From contig NZ_PKRQ01000006.1 in assembly GCF_002855575.1 (NCBI RefSeq), forward strand, positions 124,001 through 188,000: a stretch of DNA of 64,000 nucleotides, read 5' to 3'. Positions 26,060 through 34,015 of this stretch are shown piece by piece. The translations under genes were made by a program, and so were the position numbers. Source of the stretch: Tabrizicola sp. TH137 (lineage in GTDB: Bacteria > Pseudomonadota > Alphaproteobacteria > Rhodobacterales > Rhodobacteraceae). A model generated the notes under the pieces. That model saw only the letters and a list, made by a program, of their open reading frames with translations. It made no database searches and was not told the origin of the DNA. The stretch's first letter is position 1, and every line of letters begins with the position of its first letter.

Positions 26060-26845
26060 ATGCTTTCCTATCAGCACAGCTATCACGCGGGGAACCTGGC
26101 CGATGTGCAGAAGCACACGCTTCTGGCATGGACGCTCGACTACCTGACGCAGAAGGACAAGCCTCTGACCTATATCGAAACTCATGCGGGGCGCGGGCTT
26201 TACGATCTGGCGGGGCTTGAGGCGGAAAAGACGGGCGAGGCGGCGCAGGGCATCGCGCGGCTGGAGGCGGGGTTTGCGGCCGATCATCCCTATCGCCGCT
26301 CGCTGGCGGGGGTGCGGGCGATGCATGACGCGCGGGCCTATCCGGGGTCGCCCCTTCTGGCGGCGATGGGGCTGCGCGAGAGCGACGTGATGCATCTGGC
26401 AGAGTTGCATCCGCAGGAACATGCGGCGCTGGCGGCGCTGTTGGCCCCGTGGGGCGCGCATGTGCAAAAGCGCGACGGGTTCGAGATGGCGCTGGCCATC
26501 ACGCCGCCGACGCCGCGGCGGGGGATGCTGCTGATCGACCCGTCCTATGAGGTGAAGGCGGATTATCAGACGATCCCAAAAGTCATCGGTCAGGTGGCGC
26601 GGAAGTGGAATGTGGGGATCATCGCGCTGTGGTATCCGATCCTGACGGATGGCCTGCATGAGGGGATGCTGCGCGCCCTGATGGCGGCGCATCCCGAGGC
26701 GCTGCGGCATGAATTGCGGTTTCCGCCCGTGCGCGACGGGCACCGGATGGTGGGATCGGGGATCTGGATGCTGAACCCGCCCTTCGGGATCGAGGCGGAA
26801 TGCGCGCGGCTGGATGCGCTGTTCAAGGGGCTGGGCCATGCTTGA
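26060..26845 (+). CDS. rlmJ: 23S rRNA (adenine(2030)-N6)-methyltransferase RlmJ
   Basis: 261-residue SAM-dependent methyltransferase that modifies A2030 (E. coli numbering) of 23S rRNA. It begins MLSYQHSYHAGNLADVQKHT, the invariant RlmJ start, followed by YIETHAGRGLYDL (SAM loop) and LLIDPSYE (DPPY-type catalytic motif). Slightly shorter than the E. coli protein. The last bases overlap the phzF-like start by 8 nt. Confidence 0.95.
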   Translation: MLSYQHSYHAGNLADVQKHTLLAWTLDYLTQKDKPLTYIETHAGRGLYDLAGLEAEKTGEAAQGIARLEAGFAADHPYRRSLAGVRAMHDARAYPGSPLLAAMGLRESDVMHLAELHPQEHAALAALLAPWGAHVQKRDGFEMALAITPPTPRRGMLLIDPSYEVKADYQTIPKVIGQVARKWNVGIIALWYPILTDGLHEGMLRALMAAHPEALRHELRFPPVRDGHRMVGSGIWMLNPPFGIEAECARLDALFKGLGHA

Positions 26846-27734
26846 GTTCCGCACGCTGGATGTGTTCACAACCCGGCCCTTTACGGGCAATCCGCTGGCG
26901 GTGGTGCTGGGGGCGGATGGGCTGAACACGGCGCAGATGCAGACCATCGCGCGGGAATTCAACCTGTCGGAGACGATCTTCGTGATGGCCCCGCGCGATC
27001 CCGCCCACCGGGCGCGGGTGCGGATCTTCTTTCCGACGGCAGAGATTCCCTTTGCCGGCCATCCCACCATCGGCTGTGCGGTTCTGCTGGCCGGGATGGA
27101 TGCCGGGGACGGGGATTTCGAGGCACATCTGGTGCTGGAGGAAGAGGTGGGGCTGGTGCCTGTCACTGTCTGGCGCAGGGGCGGCGTGACGGAGGCCGAG
27201 TTCACCGCGCCCGTAATCCCGCATGGGACGGAGGGGCGGGTGCATCCCGCCTTGGCCGATGCGCTGGGGCTGATGCCGGATGAAATCGGCTTTGGCGCGC
27301 ATCGGCCGGGGGTCTGGCAGGGCGGGCCGCGGTTCCTTTACGTGCCGGTGGCCTCGCTGGAGGTGCTGGCCCGGGCGCGGGCGATGCAGCCGCATTGGGA
27401 TGCGGTGATGGCGGCGGCGGGGGTGGACAGCGCCTATCTTTATACCCCCGGCACGGATTGCGATTTCCGGGCGCGGATGTTTTCGCCGACGGCAGGGATA
27501 CCCGAAGACCCCGCGACAGGGTCGGCGACGGCGATCCTTGCGGCGCAATTGGCTGCCAGCGGGGCGCTGGCCGAGGGCGCGACGCGGTTCCATCTGCGGC
27601 AGGGGGTGGAGATGGGGCGGGCCTCCGACCTGTACATGACGGTGGAGGTTGAGGGCGATGCCCTCCGCGCCGTGCGCATCCGGGGTGCGGCGGTGCCGCT
27701 CTCGGAAGGGCGCATCGCGATCCCGCAGGCGTGA
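26838..27734 (+). CDS. PhzF-family isomerase/epimerase
   Basis: 298-residue two-domain protein of the PhzF/diaminopimelate-epimerase fold. The catalytic Glu is in NLSETIFV (near residue 46), with FAGHPTIG and the C-terminal EDPATGSAT binding motif. The start ATG at 26838 overlaps the rlmJ stop (ATGCTTGA). No phenazine genes are nearby, so it is one of the many housekeeping PhzF homologues of unknown substrate. It is likely coupled to rlmJ. Confidence 0.9.
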   Translation: MLEFRTLDVFTTRPFTGNPLAVVLGADGLNTAQMQTIAREFNLSETIFVMAPRDPAHRARVRIFFPTAEIPFAGHPTIGCAVLLAGMDAGDGDFEAHLVLEEEVGLVPVTVWRRGGVTEAEFTAPVIPHGTEGRVHPALADALGLMPDEIGFGAHRPGVWQGGPRFLYVPVASLEVLARARAMQPHWDAVMAAAGVDSAYLYTPGTDCDFRARMFSPTAGIPEDPATGSATAILAAQLAASGALAEGATRFHLRQGVEMGRASDLYMTVEVEGDALRAVRIRGAAVPLSEGRIAIPQA

Positions 27735-27779
27735 CGCGCGCGCCCTTGCCGCGGGCGCGGCGGGTGATACTCTTCCCCC

Positions 27780-28217
27780 ATGCTGCAAGCCATCCTTCGC
27801 GCGCTGAGCGCACCCGAACCCGCCCGCCTGCCCGAACCCGATGCGCGCCTCGCCTTGGCTGCGCTGCTGGTGCGGGTGGCGAAGACCGATGGACTCTACT
27901 CTGCCGAGGAGGTGGAGCGGATCGACCGCATCCTGATGGCGCATCACGGGCTTGGCCCTTTCGAGGCGGCAAAGCTGCGCAGCGAGGCGGAGGACCTTGA
28001 GGCGGTGGCGCCGGATACGGTGCGCTTTACCCGCGCGCTGAAGACGGCGACGGCGCTGGAGGACCGGGCCGCGCTGATGGAGGCGCTGTGGAAAGTGGCG
28101 CTGGCGGATGGCATCCGTGACGCAGAGGAGGATCGGCTGCTGCGCATGGTCGCCTCGCTTCTGGGCCTGACGGATGTGGAATCGGGGCTGGCCCGGCAGA
28201 GGGCCGAACGGGGATGA
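27780..28217 (+). CDS. TerB-like protein (tellurite resistance/DjlA N-domain type)
   Basis: 145-residue all-helical protein of the TerB fold. Two internal repeats carry the family's acidic turn: VAKTDGLYSAEEVERI and ALADGIRDAEEDRLL, the second close to the TerB DGxxxxxE consensus. In such proteins the acidic turns may bind metal. It is an orphan member: no terC, terD or terZ nearby. Its stop overlaps the start of the next gene by 4 bp (ATGA), so the pair is an operon. Confidence 0.87.
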   Translation: MLQAILRALSAPEPARLPEPDARLALAALLVRVAKTDGLYSAEEVERIDRILMAHHGLGPFEAAKLRSEAEDLEAVAPDTVRFTRALKTATALEDRAALMEALWKVALADGIRDAEEDRLLRMVASLLGLTDVESGLARQRAERG

Positions 28218-28981
28218 TCGCGTCCTTGCCGATGTATGACCGCCCGGAACTGCGGGCGGAGACGGATCGCTACTGGGCGCTGATCCGCGAGGAACTGGCG
28301 GCGCGCGGGATCGCCGCGCCAGAAGGCTTGCGCCGGGGTGATGCGGTGCTGATGCCGCAATGGGAAGACCCCGGGCTGATCCTGTCGCAGACCTGCGGCT
28401 TTCCCTATCGCGCGCGGCTGCACGGGCGGGTGCAACTGGTCGGCACGCCGGATTTCAGGAATGAGGGCTGCGCGCCGGGATTTTATCGGTCGGTGCTGAT
28501 CGCGCGGGCGGATGATCCGCGCGGGGAATTCGCGGCCTTCGACGGGGCGCGGATCGCCTATAATGACGGGCTGTCGCAATCGGGCTGGGCCGCGCCGATC
28601 AACCATGCGGCGGCGCGGGGCATTCGCCTGCTGCCGGGGGTGGAGACGGGGTCGCATCGCGCGTCCTTCCTTGCCGTGGCCGAGGGGCGGGCGGACCTGG
28701 CGGCCATCGACGCGCTGACCTGGGCCTTGATCTCGGAATTCGAGGATGTGTCGGGCGTCAAGGTGGTGGGGGCGACCGATCCCACCCCTGCCCTGCCCTA
28801 TATCACCGCGAAGGGCCGGGATGCGGGGCAAATCTTCGCGGCGGTTGCGGCGGCCATCGCCCGGCTGACGACCGAGGACCGCGCCCGGCTGCGGCTGCGC
28901 GGCATCGTGGCGATCCCGGCGGCGGATTACCTCGCGGTGCCCATTCCGCCCGCGCCTGACCAGATCGCGCAGGAAAAGTGA
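28214..28981 (+). CDS. PhnD-like periplasmic-binding-fold protein without signal peptide
   Basis: 255 residues related to phosphate/phosphonate ABC substrate-binding proteins (PhnD family): ASLPMYDRPE at the start, LVGTPDF, GARIAYNDGLSQSG and a serine-rich ligand loop around ETGSHRASFLAVAEGRADLAAID. The N-terminus goes straight into the first strand, with no signal peptide, so the protein should stay in the cytoplasm; no phn permease is adjacent. It is translationally coupled to the TerB-like gene. It may be a sensor or an enzyme-like off-shoot of the fold. Confidence 0.82.
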   Translation: MIASLPMYDRPELRAETDRYWALIREELAARGIAAPEGLRRGDAVLMPQWEDPGLILSQTCGFPYRARLHGRVQLVGTPDFRNEGCAPGFYRSVLIARADDPRGEFAAFDGARIAYNDGLSQSGWAAPINHAAARGIRLLPGVETGSHRASFLAVAEGRADLAAIDALTWALISEFEDVSGVKVVGATDPTPALPYITAKGRDAGQIFAAVAAAIARLTTEDRARLRLRGIVAIPAADYLAVPIPPAPDQIAQEK

Positions 28982-28987
28982 TCAAAT
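28979..28987. promoter_or_regulatory. TGATCAAAT motif, copy 1
   Basis: TGATCAAAT begins on the stop codon of the PhnD-like gene, about 50 nt upstream of the predicted promoter of the ABC transporter operon. The same 9-mer occurs at 32431-32439 ahead of the first glutamine synthetase gene, and I did not find it elsewhere. Candidate site of a shared regulator. Confidence 0.35.
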
Positions 28988-29037
28988 CGGCGGCGACGGT
29001 GCGTCGGCTATACGGAAAGGGCGTTGCATTGCCCCGG

Positions 29038-29066
29038 TTGATCGGTCTTACTCCGCCCCCACATAA
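29038..29066 (+). promoter_or_regulatory. Predicted promoter of the amino-acid ABC operon
   Basis: TTGATC (29038-29043), a 17-nt spacer and ACATAA (29061-29066), 30 nt before the GTG start of the ATPase gene. The -35 is good and the -10 moderate. Confidence 0.4.
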
Positions 29067-29096
29067 GCCACGATAACAACAAGCCTGCTGCCAACA

Positions 29097-29876
29097 GTGA
29101 CATCCAACAGCCCTGACACACCCGTCATCCGCATCCGCAACCTGCACAAGAGCTATGGCTCACTGGAGGTGCTGAAGGGTGTGGACCTGACCGCCCGCAA
29201 GGGGCATGTCGTGTCGCTGATCGGGTCGTCGGGATCGGGGAAGTCCACGCTTCTGCGCTGCTGCAACCTGCTGGAAGACAGTCAGGATGGTGAGATCGAA
29301 TTCGAGGGCGAGGCGGTGCGCTGGAAGGGCACGGGGCCGAACCGCCACCCCGCCGACAAGGCGCAGGTGATGCGGATGCGCACCAACCTTTCCATGGTGT
29401 TCCAGCAGTTCAACCTGTGGTCGCACATGACCATCCTTCAGAATGTGATGGAGGCGCCGGTGACGGTGCTGCGTCGCGATCCGAAGGAGGTGGAGGAGAA
29501 GGCGCGCGGATACCTTGCCAAGGTGGGCATCGTCGAGAAATGCGAGGCCTGGCCTGCGCAATTGTCAGGCGGGCAGCAGCAGCGGGCGGCGATTGCGCGC
29601 GCGCTCTGCATGGAACCCCGCGCGCTTCTGTTCGATGAGCCGACCTCGGCCCTTGATCCGGAGCTGGAGCAGGAGGTGGTGAAGGTCATCAAGGCGCTGG
29701 CCGAAGAGGGGCGCACGATGATCCTTGTCACCCATGACATGAAGCTTGCCGCCGATGTGTCGGACCATGTGATCTTCCTGCACAAGGGGAAGATCGAGGA
29801 AGAGGGTCCGCCCGATCAGCTTTTCGGAAACCCGCAGACCGAACGGCTGCGCGGTTTCCTGTCCGCCACGGCCTGA
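29097..29876 (+). CDS. Polar amino-acid ABC importer, ATP-binding subunit
   Basis: 259-residue ATPase of the HisP/GlnQ/ArtP family. Walker A GSSGSGKST (near residues 43-51), Q-loop FQQFNLW, signature LSGGQQQR, Walker B ALLFDEPTSALD and the switch His in VTHDM are all intact. GTG start at 29097, since upstream sequence is non-coding. First gene of a four-gene importer operon (ATPase, binding protein, two permeases); such systems carry basic or polar amino acids or related opines. Linkage to glutamine synthetase-like genes suggests amine or amino-acid catabolism. Confidence 0.95.
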   Translation: MTSNSPDTPVIRIRNLHKSYGSLEVLKGVDLTARKGHVVSLIGSSGSGKSTLLRCCNLLEDSQDGEIEFEGEAVRWKGTGPNRHPADKAQVMRMRTNLSMVFQQFNLWSHMTILQNVMEAPVTVLRRDPKEVEEKARGYLAKVGIVEKCEAWPAQLSGGQQQRAAIARALCMEPRALLFDEPTSALDPELEQEVVKVIKALAEEGRTMILVTHDMKLAADVSDHVIFLHKGKIEEEGPPDQLFGNPQTERLRGFLSATA

Positions 29877-29924
29877 GCGCCGGGGCAACCCCACAAGACC
29901 AAATCCAACCCTAGGGAGATACTG

Positions 29925-30656
29925 ATGAAGAAGATGATGCTTGCCACCGCGCTGCTGGCGCTGACCGCGGGCGCCTCGCTGGCGCAGGACGTGGTGCGGA
30001 TCGGCACCGAGGGCGCATACGAGCCCTACAACTACATCGACCAGGCCACCGGCGAGTTGACCGGGTTCGAGATCGAGCTGGGCAACGAGCTGTGCAAGCG
30101 CGCGACGCTGAACTGCGAATTCGTGCAGAACGCCTGGGATTCGATCATCCCGAACCTGCAATCGGGCAACTACGACCTGATCATGGCCGGCATGTCGATC
30201 ACGGCGGAACGGGATGAGGTCATCGACTTCAGCCAGAACTACATTCCCCCGGCCTCGTCGGCCTATCTGGCGCTGACGGCGGATGTGGCCATCGGCGAAG
30301 GCGCGGTGATCGCGGCGCAGACCGGCACGATCCAGGCGGGCTATGTGGCGGAATCGGGCGCGACCCTGCTGGAGTTCGCGACGCCGGATGAAACCGTGGC
30401 GGCGGTGAAGAATGGCGAGGCGGATGCCGTCTTTGCCGACAAGGACTATCTGGCCCCGATCGCGGCGGATTCGAATGGCGAACTCGTGCTGCTGGCCGAG
30501 GAAGTGCAGCTTGGCGGCGGCGTGGGCATCGGCCTGCGCGAGACGGATGCCGAGCTGAAGGACAAGCTGAACGCCGCCATCCAGTCGATGAAGGATGACG
30601 GGTCGCTGAATGCGATGATCACCAAGTGGTTCGGCCCCGAAGCCGCGACGTTCTGA
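29925..30656 (+). CDS. Amino-acid ABC importer, periplasmic binding protein
   Basis: 243 residues with signal peptide MKKMMLATALLALTAGASLA (cut near residue 20-21). The mature part is a type II solute-binding protein of the ArgT/HisJ family: VRIGTEGAYEPYNYID, LTGFEIELGNELC, GNYDLIMAGMSITAERDEVIDFS. The ligand-pocket block TGTIQAGYVAES is present. AGGGAG precedes the ATG. A UUCG-capped hairpin directly after the stop probably stabilises this part of the message and lowers read-through to the permeases. Confidence 0.94.
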   Translation: MKKMMLATALLALTAGASLAQDVVRIGTEGAYEPYNYIDQATGELTGFEIELGNELCKRATLNCEFVQNAWDSIIPNLQSGNYDLIMAGMSITAERDEVIDFSQNYIPPASSAYLALTADVAIGEGAVIAAQTGTIQAGYVAESGATLLEFATPDETVAAVKNGEADAVFADKDYLAPIAADSNGELVLLAEEVQLGGGVGIGLRETDAELKDKLNAAIQSMKDDGSLNAMITKWFGPEAATF

Positions 30657-30663
30657 GCCAAGG

Positions 30664-30693
30664 GGGGCGGTCTTCGGGCCGCCCCGTTTCTTT
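30664..30693 (+). terminator. UUCG-tetraloop hairpin with U tract between binding-protein and permease genes
   Basis: GGGGCGG (30664-30670) pairs with CCGCCCC (30679-30685), extended inward by U-G and C-G pairs to a C(UUCG)G tetraloop, followed by GTTTCTTT. It sits inside an operon, so it is likely an mRNA-stabilising element or a leaky terminator that gives the binding protein in excess. Confidence 0.75.
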
Positions 30694-30696
30694 GCC

Positions 30697-31581
30697 ATGT
30701 TCGCATATTGCGCCGATCCGAGCCAACTGTCCGGCCTGACCTGGCTGAGTTGCTTCCTGACCACCGGGACGCATTTCAACTTCTACTGGTCCTTCCTGAC
30801 GGTGCTGATGCTTTTGGCCGTGACGGCGCCCGTCGCGCTGGCCTTCGGTTTTGGCGGGGCGATGGCGGCGCGGTCGCCGCTTCTGCCCGTGTCGATCTTG
30901 GGCAAGGTCTATATCGCGGCGGTGCGGGGCGTGCCCGACATCGTCTATTTCCTGTTCTTCGTGATCGCGCTGGATCAGGGCATCGAATGGACGAAGCATC
31001 TTTTCGTCTGCGAGGACCTGGCGCAGCCCGTCTGGAACGGGACGGAGTTCCGTGTCTGCCCGGAGGCGAAGGTGCCGCTCGCGACATCCTCGGCCATCTG
31101 GCATTCGGCCTATGCCTTTGCGACGGCGGTCTTCACCTATGCGCTGGTCTTCGGGGCCTTTGCGGCCAATGTCCTTTACGGCGCGATGCAGGCGGTGCCG
31201 CGCGCGCAGCTTGAAACGGCGGAAGCCTATGGCATGACGCCCCGGCAGGTGTTCCGCCGCGTGCTGGTGCCGCAGATGTGGGTCTATGCGCTGCCGGGCC
31301 TGTCGAACCTGTGGCTGATCCTGATCAAGGCGACGCCCTTGCTGTTCCTGCTGGGGATTCAGGACATCGTCTATTGGGCGCGCGAATTGGGCAGCGCCAA
31401 GACGAGCGGGAACAACCCCTATCCGCATGGCGATTGGCGGGTGTTCTACTTCCTCGGGCTTCTGGTCTTCTATCTTGCCTTCACGCGGGTATCCGAAGTG
31501 GTCCTGGCCCGGCTGACGCAGCGGCTGTCGCATGGGCAGGCCACGCTGGGCGGCGAGCAGTTGCGCAAGGCGGGGGCCTGA
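30697..31581 (+). CDS. Amino-acid ABC importer, permease subunit 1
   Basis: 294-residue inner-membrane permease of the HisM/GltK family. Several hydrophobic segments; the cytoplasmic EAA loop reads AQLETAEAYGMTPRQVFRRVLVPQ with the conserved EAxGMxxxxxFxxVxxP pattern. It is longer than usual by an extracytoplasmic insertion (about 95-135, containing WTKHLFVCEDLAQPVWNGTE). No clear Shine-Dalgarno precedes the ATG at 30697, only the hairpin and a U tract. Two bases separate its stop from the next permease start. Confidence 0.93.
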   Translation: MFAYCADPSQLSGLTWLSCFLTTGTHFNFYWSFLTVLMLLAVTAPVALAFGFGGAMAARSPLLPVSILGKVYIAAVRGVPDIVYFLFFVIALDQGIEWTKHLFVCEDLAQPVWNGTEFRVCPEAKVPLATSSAIWHSAYAFATAVFTYALVFGAFAANVLYGAMQAVPRAQLETAEAYGMTPRQVFRRVLVPQMWVYALPGLSNLWLILIKATPLLFLLGIQDIVYWARELGSAKTSGNNPYPHGDWRVFYFLGLLVFYLAFTRVSEVVLARLTQRLSHGQATLGGEQLRKAGA

Positions 31582-31582
31582 G

Positions 31583-32419
31583 ATGGAGCCGATGACCTGC
31601 CTTGAAACGATCCAGGCCTATGGGCTTCGGTCCATCGGGATCGGCGAGCGGCTGCTGCCGCGTTCGGATTTCACCCTCTGTCAGCATTTCACGCTGATCG
31701 GGTCGGGGCTGATCTGGAACATCTATTTCGGCGTGCTGGCGCTGTTCTTCGGGTTCTTCCTTGCCACCGGTCTTGCCCTGGCCAAGGCGGCGGACTCTCC
31801 TTGGCTGCGCAAGCCTGCCGAATGGTTCATCTTCGTCTTCCGGGGATCGCCCCTCTTCATCCAGTTTTTCCTGGCCTACGAGCTTCTGGTGCTGCTGCCC
31901 AAGGCCGGGATCAACGTTCTGGGCATCACCATCGAAACGGCCTGGACGACGCGGGCCTGGGCGGGCGCGCTGTTCGTGCTGTTCCTGAACACGGCGGCCT
32001 ATTCGGCGGAAATCTTCCACGGCGCGCTGAAATCCGTGCCCAAGGGCGATGTGGAGGCGGCCGATGCCTATGGCATCACCGGCTGGTCACGGTTCCGCCG
32101 GGTGCTTTGGCCCACCATGCTGCGGCTGGGCTGGCCTGCCTATACGAATGAGGCGATCTTCCTGTTCCACGCGACGACGCTGGTCTTCTTTTCGGGCTTC
32201 CCGGCGTTTCAGCAGAAGGGCGACGCGCTCTATTACGCGAATTATTTCGCCGACAAGACCTTCAACCCCTTCATCCCCTATCCCATCGTGGGCTTCTATT
32301 TCATCTGCCTGACGCTGCTTTTGATCTGGGTTTTCGGCCTGATCAACCGCCGTCTGAACCGCCATCTGCCATCCAACATGCGCGGCAGAATCCGCTTGCG
32401 TCCGCAGGTGATCCGATAG
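31583..32419 (+). CDS. Amino-acid ABC importer, permease subunit 2
   Basis: 278-residue partner permease. The EAA loop reads KGDVEAADAYGITGWSRFRRVLWPTM. The N-terminus (about 1-45) is an unusual hydrophilic stretch before the first membrane helix (WNIYFGVLALFFGFFLATGLAL). The ATG at 31583 follows the previous stop with one base between. Together with subunit 1 it forms the heterodimeric channel energised by the ATPase encoded first in the operon. Confidence 0.93.
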   Translation: MEPMTCLETIQAYGLRSIGIGERLLPRSDFTLCQHFTLIGSGLIWNIYFGVLALFFGFFLATGLALAKAADSPWLRKPAEWFIFVFRGSPLFIQFFLAYELLVLLPKAGINVLGITIETAWTTRAWAGALFVLFLNTAAYSAEIFHGALKSVPKGDVEAADAYGITGWSRFRRVLWPTMLRLGWPAYTNEAIFLFHATTLVFFSGFPAFQQKGDALYYANYFADKTFNPFIPYPIVGFYFICLTLLLIWVFGLINRRLNRHLPSNMRGRIRLRPQVIR

Positions 32420-32427
32420 TAGCCTAG

Positions 32428-32460
32428 ATTTGATCAAATTCCCCGGCACAGCGCGCCGGG
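32428..32460 (+). promoter_or_regulatory. ATTTGATCAAAT palindrome (TGATCAAAT copy 2) and hairpin ahead of the glutamine synthetase genes
   Basis: A perfect 12-bp palindrome ATTTGATCAAAT (32428-32439) lies 9 nt after the last permease gene and is followed by CCCGGC/GCCGGG (32442-32460). The 9-mer TGATCAAAT repeats the one before the ABC operon. Probably an operator for the second transcription unit of this cluster; the regulator is not in the window. Confidence 0.45.
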
Positions 32461-32563
32461 TCTGCCGAACAGGGCGGCGCAGGGCATGGGGCCCGGTGGA
32501 CATGGGATCGAACACAGGGGAAAGACCGGGGCCGGGCCTATGCTCCCCCGTCTGGTGAAAACG

Positions 32564-33904
32564 ATGATGAAGGATTGGCTGAGGAAGCATCCGGACGTGC
32601 GGACCATCCGCGTGGCCGCGGTTGACCTGAACGGTCAGGCGCGCGGCAAGCGGATTCCGGCGCGCTTTGCAGAGAATGTGGTGAAGAACGGGACGCGGTT
32701 CCCGTTTTCCGTCCTGAACCTGGACATCTGGGGCGAGGATATCGACGACAGCCCGCTGGTGTTCGAGCAGGGCGATCAGGATGGTGTGTTGAAACCGACC
32801 GAGCGGGGCTTCATGCCCATGCCCTGGCTAGAGGCGCCGACGGCGCTGCTGCCGATCTGGATGTTCCGCGAGAATGGCACGCCCTATGAGGGCGATCCCC
32901 GCCACGCGCTGCGCGCGGTGGTGGAGAAGTTCAAGGAACGCGGCCTGACGCCCGTGGTGGCGATGGAGCTGGAATTCTTCCTGATCGACGACAGCGGCAA
33001 GACCTTGCAGGTGCCGCCCTCGCCCCGGTCGGGCAAGCGGCGGAAGGCGGCGGAGACGCTGTCGATCCGGGCGCTGGATGCGTTTGACAGCTTTTTCACC
33101 GATCTCTACGACGCCTGCGAGGCGATGGACATTCCCGCCGACACGACCACGTCGGAAACCGGCCTTGGCCAGTTCGAAGTCAACCTGATGCATTGCGACG
33201 ATCCGCTGCGGGCCGCCGATGATGCCTGGCTCTTCAAGATGCTGGTGAAGGGTCTGGCGCGGCGGCACGGCTTTGCGGCGTCCTTCATGGCAAAGCCCTA
33301 TCCGGAATATTCCGGATCGGGCCTGCACACGCATTTCAGCCTGATCGACGAAGATGGGCGGAACGTCTTCGATTCGGGCGGTCCGAAGGGGACGGCGACG
33401 CTGCGGTCGGCCGTGGCGGGCTGCCTGAACGCGATGCATGACAGCACGCTGATCTTCGCGCCGCATCAGAACAGCTATGAGCGGCTGGTGCCGGGGAAAC
33501 ATGCGCCCACGGCAATCTGCTGGGGCTATGAGAACCGCACGGGCGCGATCCGGATTCCGGCGGGCAACCCGTCGGCGCGGCGGATCGAGCATCGCGTGGC
33601 GGGGGGGGACGTGAACCCCTACCTGATGCTGGCCGCCATCCTTGGCGCGGCGCTGGACGGGATCACCCAGGCGATGGAACCGCCGCCGCCGATCACCGGG
33701 AACGCCTATGCGATGGAGGATCTGCCGCAGATCCCGGCAACATGGGAAGGCGCGATCGAGGCGCTGGAACACAGCCAGATCGTTTCGCGCTTCATCCATC
33801 CCGAGCTGATCAAGAACCTGATCCAGACCAAGCGTCAGGAACTGCATTACATCGGCGAGCTGAGCGAAAGCGAGCGGGTGGAACTCTATCTCGACACGGT
33901 CTGA
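32564..33904 (+). CDS. Glutamine synthetase family protein (gamma-glutamyl-amine ligase type), copy 1
   Basis: 446 residues with the GS beta-grasp and catalytic domains. Seen: AAVDLNGQARGKRIP at the start, the metal-binding MELEFFLID, GLGQFEVNL, GSGLHTHFSLID (His of the ammonium/amine site region) and the ENRTGAIRIP and RRIEHRVAGGDVNPYL blocks. The adenylylation Tyr loop of GlnA is not present. PuuA-like members of this family glutamylate polyamines or other amines rather than make glutamine. The start is uncertain: ATG at 32564 (MMKDWLRKHPD) is chosen by family length, with 32540 as an alternative. Confidence 0.9.
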   Translation: MMKDWLRKHPDVRTIRVAAVDLNGQARGKRIPARFAENVVKNGTRFPFSVLNLDIWGEDIDDSPLVFEQGDQDGVLKPTERGFMPMPWLEAPTALLPIWMFRENGTPYEGDPRHALRAVVEKFKERGLTPVVAMELEFFLIDDSGKTLQVPPSPRSGKRRKAAETLSIRALDAFDSFFTDLYDACEAMDIPADTTTSETGLGQFEVNLMHCDDPLRAADDAWLFKMLVKGLARRHGFAASFMAKPYPEYSGSGLHTHFSLIDEDGRNVFDSGGPKGTATLRSAVAGCLNAMHDSTLIFAPHQNSYERLVPGKHAPTAICWGYENRTGAIRIPAGNPSARRIEHRVAGGDVNPYLMLAAILGAALDGITQAMEPPPPITGNAYAMEDLPQIPATWEGAIEALEHSQIVSRFIHPELIKNLIQTKRQELHYIGELSESERVELYLDTV

Positions 33905-33910
33905 GCGGGG

Positions 33911-33940
33911 GCGAAGAATTTTCATCCGAAAATTCTTCGC
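33911..33940. repeat. Perfect 13-bp-arm hairpin (GCGAAGAATTTTC)
   Basis: GCGAAGAATTTTC (33911-33923), loop ATCC, and its exact complement (33928-33940), six bases after the stop of glutamine synthetase copy 1. The inner 11 bp of each arm are the same as in two hairpins of the array at 38.7 kb. No U tract. Probably a member of the same hairpin family. Confidence 0.75.
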
Positions 33941-34015
33941 GCCACGCTTGCGGCGCGGCCCTTGCCAGAGGGCGGGGGGCGCGCCTAGCTTGAACGAAAC
34001 GGCGGATGGAACCAG

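Noticed and set aside
32428-32439. FNR/FnrL box
   Set aside because: The site is TTGATCAA without the 4-nt spacer of TTGAT-N4-ATCAA.
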